Source: FEN-299 sp963717945
GTDB lineage: Bacteria; Acidobacteriota; Vicinamibacteria; Vicinamibacterales; Fen-181
Reading direction: 5' to 3'
NCBI GenBank assembly: GCA_963717945.1
Contig: CAVQXT010000003.1
Coordinates: 1,550,001 to 1,614,000, forward strand
DNA length: 64,000 nt
Shown: one piece after another, positions 27,416 to 34,936 of the stretch
Numbering within the stretch: the stretch's first letter is position 1
Layout of the letters: each line of letters starts with the position of its first letter
Notes under the pieces: model-generated
What the model saw: the letters and a program-made list of their open reading frames with translations, nothing else
What the model was told of the DNA's origin: nothing
Databases searched by the model: none
Program-made: the position numbers and the translations under genes

Positions 27416-28231
27416 GTGCGCGTCTCGGAGTGGATCATCCTCGGCTACCTCGGCTACCTGCTGGCGCTGCTGCCCGTCCGCCCGATCCCGCGCGCCCGCC
27501 GCCTCGGCGTCGCCATCCTCGCGCCGGCGCTGGCGATCGTGGTGATGGTGGTGGCCCGCCTGCCGGTGTCGGCGGTGACCACGCTGCTGCGCGAGTGGCT
27601 GCCGCTGCCGTACGTGCTCGTCTGTTACTGGATGACCGGCTTCTACTTCGTCCGGCCGCAGGAGGCGTTTGAAACGCGGTTCGTCGCCTTCGACCGCCGC
27701 GCCCGCCGGTGGTTCGGCGCCGAGCACGCGGCCACGCGCGCGCCGCGGGCGCTGCTGGAGGCGCTCGAGGTCGCCTACTTCTCCTGCTACCTCGTCCTGC
27801 CCGCCGGGATGATCGCGTTGATGCTGGCGGGGCGGGCCGACGGCGCCGACCGCTACTGGAGCACCGTGCTCGCGGCGGAGCTCGCCTGCTACGGCGTCCT
27901 GCCGTGGATCCGGACGCGGCCGCCCTGGGCGCTGGGCGGAACCGAGGCGCTCGACGCGCGCGGCGTGCTGGTGCGGCGCGTCAACCTGCTGCTCGTCCGT
28001 CAAGCGTCGACGCAGGCCAACACCTTTCCGAGCGGGCACGCGGCGGGCGCGCTGGCGGCGGCGCTGGCCGTCGCGATGGTCTGGCCGGCCGCGGGCGCGG
28101 TGTTCGGCGTGGTGGCCGTCAGCATCATGGCCGGCTCGGTCGTCGGGGAGTATCACTATGCGGGCGACGCGCTGACCGGCGCGCTGACGGCCGTCGCGGC
28201 CTGGGGCCTCGTCATCCTGACGGGCGTGTGA
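27416..28231 (+). CDS. PAP2-family membrane phosphatase
   Basis: 271 residues from a GTG, six or more hydrophobic helices. The PAP2 signature is present in two parts: NTFPSGHAAGALAAA (motif with catalytic His near 208) and VVGEYHYAGDALTG (motif with the second His and Asp near 246-251). The KxxxxxxRP motif 1 is replaced by RRVNLLLVRQ. Such enzymes dephosphorylate lipid phosphates, including polyprenyl and sphingoid phosphates. Ten base pairs separate it from the epimerase-family gene, so they are cotranscribed. A sphingolipid-phosphate substrate is suggested by context only. Confidence 0.85.
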   Translation: MRVSEWIILGYLGYLLALLPVRPIPRARRLGVAILAPALAIVVMVVARLPVSAVTTLLREWLPLPYVLVCYWMTGFYFVRPQEAFETRFVAFDRRARRWFGAEHAATRAPRALLEALEVAYFSCYLVLPAGMIALMLAGRADGADRYWSTVLAAELACYGVLPWIRTRPPWALGGTEALDARGVLVRRVNLLLVRQASTQANTFPSGHAAGALAAALAVAMVWPAAGAVFGVVAVSIMAGSVVGEYHYAGDALTGALTAVAAWGLVILTGV

Positions 28232-28241
28232 GCGCCCGGCC

Positions 28242-29237
28242 ATGCCTGCGCGAGCGCCCATCCTCGTCACCGGCGCCACGGGGTTCTTCGGCGGGAACCT
28301 CGCACGCCAGCTCGCCCAATCCGGTGAGCGTGTCCGCGTCCTGGTGCGGGACGGCCGGCGCCCGATTGCCCTCGACGGTTTCCCATACGAGGTCGCGGAC
28401 GGCGACATCAGGGACGACCAGGCGCTGGCGCGCGCGGTGCGCGGGTGCCGGCAGGTCTACCACGCCGCGGCGTCGATCGCGATGTGGTGCCGCGATCGCA
28501 CCGGGTTCGAGGAAATCCGCGGCGTGAATGTCGGCGGCACGCGCCGGTTGCTGCGAGCGGCCGCGGCCGCCGGCGTCGAGCGCGTCGTGCACGTGTCCAC
28601 GGTCGACGCCATCGGGCTCGCGCCGCCCGGCGAGATTGCCGACGAGTCCACCGACTGGCCCGCCGGCCGCCTGGCCACCCCTTACGCCATCACCAAGCGG
28701 GAAGCCGAAGAGGTGGCCCTCTCGGCCGACGTCGATACGGTCGTCGTCAACCCGTGCTTCATGATCGGCGCCCTGGACACGAAGCCGTCCAGCGGCCGGC
28801 TTCTGCTGCCGCTGACGCGGGGATCGGTCGTCGTCTGCCCGCGCCGCGGCGGCAACAACTTCATCGGGGTGGGCGACGTGGTGGCCGGGACGATGGCGGC
28901 GATGGCCGTCGGCCGGCGGGGCGAACGCTACATTCTCGGCCACGTGAACATGACCTACCGGGATCTGTTCGTGCGGGCCCTGGCCGTGCTCGGCCGCCGC
29001 GCGGTCCTGCTGCCCGTGCCGTCCGCCTGCCTGCTGGCCGCCGGGTACGCGATGGAGGCGGCCTCGCGGCTGGGCGGCCGCGAGCCCCGGCTTCCGCTCG
29101 AACTGGCGCGCCTGGCCTCGGCCGACCATTATTACGATTCCGGCAAGGCCATCCGCGAGCTGGGCCTTCCGCAGACGCCGATCGAGGAGGCGCTCAGGGA
29201 TGCGTTTGCCTGGTATCGCCAGCAGGCGCAGGCCTAA
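28242..29237 (+). CDS. NAD(P)-dependent epimerase family, candidate ceramide reductase
   Basis: 331-residue extended short-chain dehydrogenase. The Rossmann motif GATGFFGG is at residues 11-18, the catalytic YxxxK is Tyr148/Lys152 (TPYAITKREAEE), and STVDAIG supplies the Ser/Thr. The overall length and the NFIGVGDVVAGTMAA segment resemble the CerR-like and hopanoid-HpnA-like branch. In Caulobacter an enzyme of this family reduces the ketoceramide, and its gene lies in the spt cluster, so ceramide reductase is the preferred call. HpnA/dihydroflavonol-reductase-like enzymes are alternatives; no hopanoid genes are near. Its TAA lies in the loop of the first hairpin of the following repeat array. 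Confidence 0.75.
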   Translation: MPARAPILVTGATGFFGGNLARQLAQSGERVRVLVRDGRRPIALDGFPYEVADGDIRDDQALARAVRGCRQVYHAAASIAMWCRDRTGFEEIRGVNVGGTRRLLRAAAAAGVERVVHVSTVDAIGLAPPGEIADESTDWPAGRLATPYAITKREAEEVALSADVDTVVVNPCFMIGALDTKPSSGRLLLPLTRGSVVVCPRRGGNNFIGVGDVVAGTMAAMAVGRRGERYILGHVNMTYRDLFVRALAVLGRRAVLLPVPSACLLAAGYAMEAASRLGGREPRLPLELARLASADHYYDSGKAIRELGLPQTPIEEALRDAFAWYRQQAQA

Positions 29238-29484
29238 AGGCCTGCGCTATCTGCAGCTCTTGCGGGAATCCACAGATAGCGCAGGGCTTCAGCCCTAAAG
29301 GCCTGCGCTATCTGCAGCTCTTGCGGGAATCCACAGATAGCGCAGGGCTTCAGCCCTAAAGGCCTGCGCTATCTGCAGCTCTTGCGGGAATCCACAGATA
29401 GCGCAGGGCTTCAGTCCTAAAGGCCTGCGCTATCTGCAGCTCTTGCGGGAATCCACAGATAGCGCAGGGCTTCAGCCCTGCGCA
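29226..29484. repeat. Four-copy 61-bp tandem hairpin array
   Basis: Units start at 29236, 29297, 29358 and 29419 with a strict 61-bp period and only one substitution seen (GTCC for GCCC in one unit). Each unit has GCGCTATCTG, a 19-bp spacer containing CTCTTGCGGGAATC, and CAGATAGCGC, followed by GGGC-TTCA-GCCC. The first left arm GCGCAGGCC codes for the last residues of the preceding gene. The near-identity of the units implies recent or continuing amplification. Confidence 0.95.
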
Positions 29485-29512
29485 GCACCGCGAGGCGTGA
29501 GGCGTGAGGCGC

Positions 29513-29541
29513 TTGACACCCCCGGCCGGGCGCCATAGAGT
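29513..29541 (+). promoter_or_regulatory. Sigma-70-like promoter of the S46 peptidase gene
   Basis: TTGACA at 29513-29518, a 17-bp spacer, then TAGAGT at 29536-29541. The -35 is a perfect consensus and the spacing is ideal. The gene starts 72 bp downstream at 29613. Confidence 0.65.
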
Positions 29542-29612
29542 CGGGGGTCGCCCGCGCATTTTCCCGCGTCCGGGCTTGATGTCCTTACTGATTCATGCCG
29601 AAGGGTTGGACG

Positions 29613-31727
29613 ATGAAGACGAGAAAACTCCTCACTCCGTTTCTCGCGATCGCGATCGCCGTGGTTGCGTTCGCCGTCGCGCCGCGTGCCGACGAGGGAT
29701 TCTGGACCTACAACAGCATTCCGAAGGCCGCGATCAAGGCGAAATACAAGTTCGACGTGACCGACGCGTGGCTCAACCACCTCCAGCTCGCCACCGTGCG
29801 GTTCGGCGGCGGCACCGGCTCGGTCGTGTCGCCGGACGGCCTGGTGCTGACCAACCATCACATCGGCCTCAGCACCCTGCAGCGGCTGAGCACGCCGGAG
29901 AAGGACCTGGTCAAGAACGGGTTCCTCGCCGCCACGCGCGCCGACGAGCTCAAGGTGCCGAACATGTCGCTCAGCATCCTGCAGAAGATCGAGGACGTCA
30001 CGGCGCAGGTGACCGCCGGCGTCACTCCGGCCATGACGCCGCAGGAAGCCGCGGCGGCCCGCCAGAAGGCCATCACGGCCCTCCAGGGCGAGGCGCAGAC
30101 GGGCGTGACCAGGCAGGTCGTGTCGCTTTACGCGGGCGCGCTCTACAACCTTTACACCTACAAGGTCTACACCGACGTGCGCCTGGTGTTCGGCGTCGAG
30201 TACAACACCGGGTTCTTCGGCGGCGACCCCGACAACTTCACCTACCCGCGCTACTGCATGGACGTCTCGATGTTCCGGCTCTACGAGAACGACAAGCCGG
30301 CCCAGACGACCAACTACCTGAAGTTCTCGCCGGCCGGATCGAAAGAAGGCGACCTCGTCTTCACCACCGGTCATCCCGGCTCGACGCAGCGCTTGAACAC
30401 GGTCGCGCACCTCAAGTACCGCCGCGACCTCGCCCTGCCGTTCTCCGTCGCGAGCAACGAAATGCGGGAAGGGGCCATCCAGAAGTGGGCGTCGCTGAAC
30501 GCCGAGAACGCGCGCCAGACGACGCAGGAGCTGTTCGGCGTGCAGAACAGCCTGAAGTCGCAGCGCGGCCAGCTCAAGGCGCTGCAGGATCCCGCGCTGA
30601 TGGCGCAGAAGGAAGCGGCCGAGACGCGCCTCCGCGCCGAACTGGCGAAGAACCCGGCCAAGCTGAAGGAGCTGGGCGACGCGTGGCAGACCATCGAGAA
30701 GTCGGTGGAGGCGGCGCGAAGGCTCGACGCCGAGCGCAACTTCATCGCGAACGCCGCCGGCCTCAACTCGACGCTGTTCACCCAGGCGCGCCAGATCGTC
30801 CGCGCGGCCTACAACCCGCCGGCTGAAGGGCGCGGCGGCCGCGGCGGTCGCGGCGGCGCGGCGGCGCCGGCAGCGCCGGCGGCCGGAGCGCGTGGCGGCC
30901 AGCGTGGCGGGCAGGCGCCGGCGGTCAACATCGCGCGCGAGAAGATCAACCTGACGGCGTCGCTCGCCTTCATGCAGAAGTACCTCGGGGCGGATCACGC
31001 GATCGTCAAGCGGATCCTCGGCGACAAGACGCCCGAGGCGCGGGCCGCCGAGCTCATCGACAAGTGCCGGCTGACCGATCCCGAGATCTCGGCGCTGCTC
31101 AGGGCCGGCGGGCGCGCGACGGTGGACGTGTCCACCGACCCGATGATCGTCCTGGCCCGCTCGCTCGAGCCCGACGCGCAGGCCGTCAACAAGAAGTACG
31201 AGGACGAGGTGGCGTCGGTGCAGTCGGCCGCCTATCCCAAGGTCGGCCAGGCCGTGTTCGTCGTGGACGGCGCCAAGGCGTATCCCGACGCCACCGGCAC
31301 GCTCCGCCTGTCGTACGGGACGGTGAAGAGCTACAAGGAAGACGGGAAGATCGTCCCGGCTTACACGTATGTGCCCGGGCTCTACGAGCGGTCCGCGCTG
31401 CACAACAACCAGTCGCCCTACGAGCTGGCGCCGCGCTGGGCCGAGGCGAAGGCGTCGCTCAACCCGAAGACGCCGTTCGACATGGTCAGCACCAACGACA
31501 TCGTGGGCGGCAACAGCGGGTCGGCGGTGGTCAACAGGAAGGGCGAGCTGGTCGGGCTCATCTTCGACGGCAACATCCAGTCGCTGCCGGGCTACGTCTA
31601 TTACGACGAGAGCGTGAACCGCGCCGTGTCGGTCGATTCGCGGCTCATCGTCGAAGCGCTGCGGAAGGTCTACAAGGCCGACGCGCTGGCCGACGAGATC
31701 GCCGGACCGGTGGGCAAGAAGAAGTAG
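29613..31727 (+). CDS. S46-family dipeptidyl peptidase
   Basis: 704-residue exported serine peptidase of family S46 (DPP7/DPP11 type), which removes N-terminal dipeptides. A signal peptide is followed at residue 29 by DEGFWTYNSIP, the usual S46 mature start. The catalytic histidine is in LTNHHIGLSTLQ near 84 (families usually have TNHHC) and the serine in VGGNSGSAVVNRKGELVG near 634. Residues about 405-435 form a Gly/Arg/Ala-rich low-complexity insert. The residue near the catalytic serine that separates DPP7 from DPP11 specificity was not assigned. ATG 29613 was preferred over 29595 because the signal peptide begins there. Confidence 0.92.
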   Translation: MKTRKLLTPFLAIAIAVVAFAVAPRADEGFWTYNSIPKAAIKAKYKFDVTDAWLNHLQLATVRFGGGTGSVVSPDGLVLTNHHIGLSTLQRLSTPEKDLVKNGFLAATRADELKVPNMSLSILQKIEDVTAQVTAGVTPAMTPQEAAAARQKAITALQGEAQTGVTRQVVSLYAGALYNLYTYKVYTDVRLVFGVEYNTGFFGGDPDNFTYPRYCMDVSMFRLYENDKPAQTTNYLKFSPAGSKEGDLVFTTGHPGSTQRLNTVAHLKYRRDLALPFSVASNEMREGAIQKWASLNAENARQTTQELFGVQNSLKSQRGQLKALQDPALMAQKEAAETRLRAELAKNPAKLKELGDAWQTIEKSVEAARRLDAERNFIANAAGLNSTLFTQARQIVRAAYNPPAEGRGGRGGRGGAAAPAAPAAGARGGQRGGQAPAVNIAREKINLTASLAFMQKYLGADHAIVKRILGDKTPEARAAELIDKCRLTDPEISALLRAGGRATVDVSTDPMIVLARSLEPDAQAVNKKYEDEVASVQSAAYPKVGQAVFVVDGAKAYPDATGTLRLSYGTVKSYKEDGKIVPAYTYVPGLYERSALHNNQSPYELAPRWAEAKASLNPKTPFDMVSTNDIVGGNSGSAVVNRKGELVGLIFDGNIQSLPGYVYYDESVNRAVSVDSRLIVEALRKVYKADALADEIAGPVGKKK

Positions 31728-31734
31728 GGTTTCT

Positions 31735-31830
31735 GCCGAGTGGTCAGTGGTCAGTTCACAGTTGTCAGTTGGCAGTCTGTCACGCGTGGCATACTGGCAA
31801 CTGACCACTGGCAACTGACCACTGCCCCTC
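31735..31830. repeat. Inverted word repeat
   Basis: AGTGGTCAGTGGTCAGTT near 31738-31755 is matched by two copies of AACTGACCACT on the other side (31798-31822), forming a potential long hairpin with inner CAGTTGTCAGTTGGCAG words. It sits between the S46 and dCache genes, both plus strand, and may hinder read-through. Confidence 0.65.
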
Positions 31831-31920
31831 CCGCTTGACAGCCGCCCGCCCGAGGACCAGACTGAAGCCCTCGCCGACGTTTCGGACCCTGTCCCGTGCC
31901 TTTCTCAAGGAGGGACGACG

Positions 31921-33096
31921 ATGCGTCTCACCACTCTTCGTCTCAACGTCCGCGTCTTTTCCGTGTTCCTCGTCGTAGGCCTGCTGATGCTGGTGGCGGC
32001 CAGCTATTTCGTCATCGGCGTGGGCCAGGCCGGCCTGCGGAATGCCGGGAGCGAGCACCTGCGGCAGATCGCGGACCAGACGGCGGCGGCGGTGGACACT
32101 TACGTGTTCCGTCTCGTCATCGACACCACGGTCCTCTCGCACGTGCCCGAAGTGCGCGAGGCCGCGGCCGCCGGCAGCCACCGCCCGTTCGACCGGGCGA
32201 CGGCAGCGGCGACGGATTGGGACTGGCAGCGTGCCGGCGCCGCCGTGCCCGAGAAACAGGAGGTCATGGCGAACAAGGTGTCGGCGTTCCTGGCCGACAC
32301 GACCAGGCAGAATCCGATCTACCGGGAACTGCTCCTGACCGACCGCTACGGCCGGGTCGTCGCGGCGTCCGGGCCGACCGACGGCTACGTCTTCGACAAG
32401 GCGGCCTGGTGGCGGGAGGCGTTCGGGGACGGCAGCCGCGGCCGCCTGGCGGTCAGCGACGTCAGGTTCAACCCGCGCACCCGGGCCTACGAAATGGAGA
32501 TCGCCGCGCCGGTCGACGACCAGGCCGGGGGGCAACTGGCCGGCATCCTGCGGACCGCCGTGGACGTGCGGGAGATCGGCACCGTCCTGGGCGGCGTCCG
32601 GACGGGGGCGACCGGTGACGCGGTCCTGGCGCGCCCGGACGGCTCGATCGTCTTCGCGCTGGGCAGCGCGGACCCGAACGCCCGCTTCTTCGCGACCGAC
32701 CTGCTGCGCGAACATCTCGCGGCCGCCAGCAAGGGGCAGGCCGAAGCCCCCATGCAGTTCGGGGCCGTCGGGCCCGACGGCGGGCCGCGACTGGTAGGGG
32801 CGGCGCTCAGCCAGTTGAAGGCGAGCTTCCCTCATCTCGACTGGGTGGTGGCGGTCTCGCAGGGTGAGGACGAGCTGTTCAGGCCCGTGCGTGCCCAGGG
32901 CACCTCGCTCATCATCGTCATCGGCCTGACGGCCCTGGCGGTGCTGCTGTTCGCCCTGTGGTATTCGATGAGCCTGGCGGCCCCGCCCGAGCCCGAGGAG
33001 ATGGACATGCACCTGGTCCGCCATCCGCGGGTCCACCGGATCGCGGAGCCGGAGGAGACCGAGCAAGCGGAGCAGCCAGGGAAAGTGGACGCGTGA
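31921..33096 (+). CDS. Stand-alone dCache sensor membrane protein
   Basis: 391 residues. One helix near the N-terminus (VFSVFLVVGLLMLVAASYFV, 13-32) and one near 328-346 (LIIVIGLTALAVLLFALWY) enclose a periplasmic domain with the double-Cache pattern: long first helix (LRQIADQTAAAVDTYVFR), LLLTDRYGRVVAASGPTDGY, AWWREAFGDG, YEMEIAAPVDD and GDAVLARPDGSIVFALG. After the second helix only about 45 acidic residues follow; HAMP, kinase, GGDEF or chemoreceptor output domains are absent. It may signal through a partner or be truncated. GGAGGGACG precedes the ATG. Confidence 0.82.
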   Translation: MRLTTLRLNVRVFSVFLVVGLLMLVAASYFVIGVGQAGLRNAGSEHLRQIADQTAAAVDTYVFRLVIDTTVLSHVPEVREAAAAGSHRPFDRATAAATDWDWQRAGAAVPEKQEVMANKVSAFLADTTRQNPIYRELLLTDRYGRVVAASGPTDGYVFDKAAWWREAFGDGSRGRLAVSDVRFNPRTRAYEMEIAAPVDDQAGGQLAGILRTAVDVREIGTVLGGVRTGATGDAVLARPDGSIVFALGSADPNARFFATDLLREHLAAASKGQAEAPMQFGAVGPDGGPRLVGAALSQLKASFPHLDWVVAVSQGEDELFRPVRAQGTSLIIVIGLTALAVLLFALWYSMSLAAPPEPEEMDMHLVRHPRVHRIAEPEETEQAEQPGKVDA

Positions 33097-33185
33097 CGCC
33101 GGCGACGGCCGTCCGAGGGCCGCGCCTCATCTGGTAGACTCCGTTCAGGCCGCCTGCGGGGAGCGCGGCCAGGAGGCTGCGGGTG

Positions 33186-34922
33186 ATGCGCATGCGGGCC
33201 TGGGTGATGGTCGTTCCGGCGGCGGCGCTGTGCCTGGGCGGCGCGCCGGTCGTGGCGCAGCCGGCGAGAGACGTCGTGGCCGGCGAGATCGGCGCGCGAG
33301 TGGACCGATATCTGTCGCGACTGGTGCCATACGGGTATTCGGGCGCGGTGCTGGTGGCGAAAGACGGCACCGTGCTCCTGAAGAAGGCGTACGGGCTCGC
33401 CGACCGGGAGACGAACCAGCCGTACACCATCGACATGGTGTCCTGCATCGGCTCGGTGACCAAGCAGTTCACCGCCGCGGCGATCCTGAAGTTGGAGATG
33501 GAAGGAAGGCTGACCGTCTCGGACCCGATCGCCAAGTACCTGCCCGGCGTGCCTCCCGACAAGTCCGACATCACGATCCACCAGCTGCTCACCCACACGG
33601 CAGGGCTCTCCGGCGACCTCGGCGGAAGCGACGAAGAGCCGATCGAGAGAGACGCGCTGGTGGCCAAAGTGCTGGCGGCGCCCCTGGCGTCGAAGCCGGG
33701 CGAGCGATTCGAGTACTCCAACGAAGGGTACAGCCTCGCGGCAGCCATCGTCGAACGCGTGGCCGGAACCGGGTACGAGACCTACCTGCGCGAGCACGTC
33801 CTGCTGCCGGCGGGCCTGAAGGACACCGGTTATCTCGCTCCGCGATGGCCGCTCTCGCGGTTGCCCGTCGGGTACACGGCGGAGGGAAAGCCCTGGGGCC
33901 GGGTTTACAAGAACGGCTGGCTCGCTGACGGCCCGGGCTGGTACTTGCGGGGCAATGGTGGCATCCACTCGAGCCTCGACGACCTGTACCGCTGGCACCT
34001 CGCGCTCGAGGGCGCCACGGTCCTGTCAGCCGACGCTGTGAAGAAGTTCCAGGCGGGACACGTGACGTCCTTGCGCGGCGAGCGGTACGGCTACGGCTGG
34101 AGCGTCCAGACGACGCGCCGCGGGACGACGGTCATCGAGCACAACGGCGGCAACGGCTTCTTCTTCACCGACGTTCGCCGCTATGTCGAAGAGAAGGTCG
34201 TCATCATCGCGATGACCAACCAGCCGTCGATCCCGGCCACCCAGCTGGCGCCGCGCGAGCTCGACGCGCTCGTGTTCGGGGACGCGCCGGTCGCGATGCC
34301 GCCGGTGGGGGTTCCGGTCGCGAGCGGTCAGCGGGATGCGCTGGCCGGGCGGTTCGCGCTGGCAGGCGGCGGCCGCGTGATCGTGCGGGCCACGCCAGCG
34401 GGCCTCGACGCCGAGTCGGATGACCCAACGCTGTTCGGCGCGCTGGGTATCATCACGCCGCCCGGCGGCCAGTTCGCCGAACGCGAAACCCGATCGCTCT
34501 CGATCCTGGGCGAGGCGTCGAAGGGCAACTTCAGGCCCCTGTTCGAAGCCTTCAACGACGACCGGCGGTTCGACGTGGTCCAGGGCAACCAGACCCGTTT
34601 CTGGACCGGGTGGCGTAAGGAATTCGGCGAGTTCCAGCAGTTCGAGCTGCTCGGCATCGGTGTCGTTCAGGGCGACCCCGCCGTGACCGTGCGCGCGCGC
34701 TTCGAGAGGGGAGGGCCGGTCCTGCAACTGATCTGGGGGCCGAGGCGACTGCTCGGCTTCCGGATCGTGCCGGCGACCGCCGTGCCGCTCGTCGCCGAAT
34801 CGGCCTCGACGTGGGTGTACTTCAGCTATCGGGGCTCGACCTTCGTGCGCCTCACCTTCGGAGACGCGGGGCAGCTGCGTCTCGACACGCCCAGGGGCCC
34901 GCTCGAGGCGAGGCGGCAGTAA
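33186..34922 (+). CDS. Exported beta-lactamase-fold serine hydrolase
   Basis: 578 residues from ATG 33186 (GTG 33183 is also possible; AGGAGG is at 33171-33176). A signal peptide ends near PVVAQP. The class C beta-lactamase/DD-peptidase-like domain has Ser-x-x-Lys in CIGSVTKQF near residue 83 and the Tyr-x-Asn in FEYSNEGYS near 177; HNGGNGFF near 318 takes the place of the KTG box. The C-terminal third (after 380) is a separate beta-rich domain like those in Beta-lactamase-related exported proteins. Antibiotic resistance is not implied. Substrate unknown. Confidence 0.85.
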   Translation: MRMRAWVMVVPAAALCLGGAPVVAQPARDVVAGEIGARVDRYLSRLVPYGYSGAVLVAKDGTVLLKKAYGLADRETNQPYTIDMVSCIGSVTKQFTAAAILKLEMEGRLTVSDPIAKYLPGVPPDKSDITIHQLLTHTAGLSGDLGGSDEEPIERDALVAKVLAAPLASKPGERFEYSNEGYSLAAAIVERVAGTGYETYLREHVLLPAGLKDTGYLAPRWPLSRLPVGYTAEGKPWGRVYKNGWLADGPGWYLRGNGGIHSSLDDLYRWHLALEGATVLSADAVKKFQAGHVTSLRGERYGYGWSVQTTRRGTTVIEHNGGNGFFFTDVRRYVEEKVVIIAMTNQPSIPATQLAPRELDALVFGDAPVAMPPVGVPVASGQRDALAGRFALAGGGRVIVRATPAGLDAESDDPTLFGALGIITPPGGQFAERETRSLSILGEASKGNFRPLFEAFNDDRRFDVVQGNQTRFWTGWRKEFGEFQQFELLGIGVVQGDPAVTVRARFERGGPVLQLIWGPRRLLGFRIVPATAVPLVAESASTWVYFSYRGSTFVRLTFGDAGQLRLDTPRGPLEARRQ

Positions 34923-34936
34923 GCGGCGACCGATGG

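Noticed and set aside
18337..29237. Aryl-polyene or polyketide cluster
   Set aside because: Only one ketosynthase, no ketoreductase, no chain-length factor and no ammonia-lyase are present, while SPT-, ceramide-synthase- and reductase-like genes are.
29226..29484. Possible CRISPR array
   Set aside because: Units are identical throughout with no variable spacers, each unit is itself a hairpin pair, and no cas gene is near. The same holds for the arrays at 742-1176, 6295-6563 and 39095-39323.
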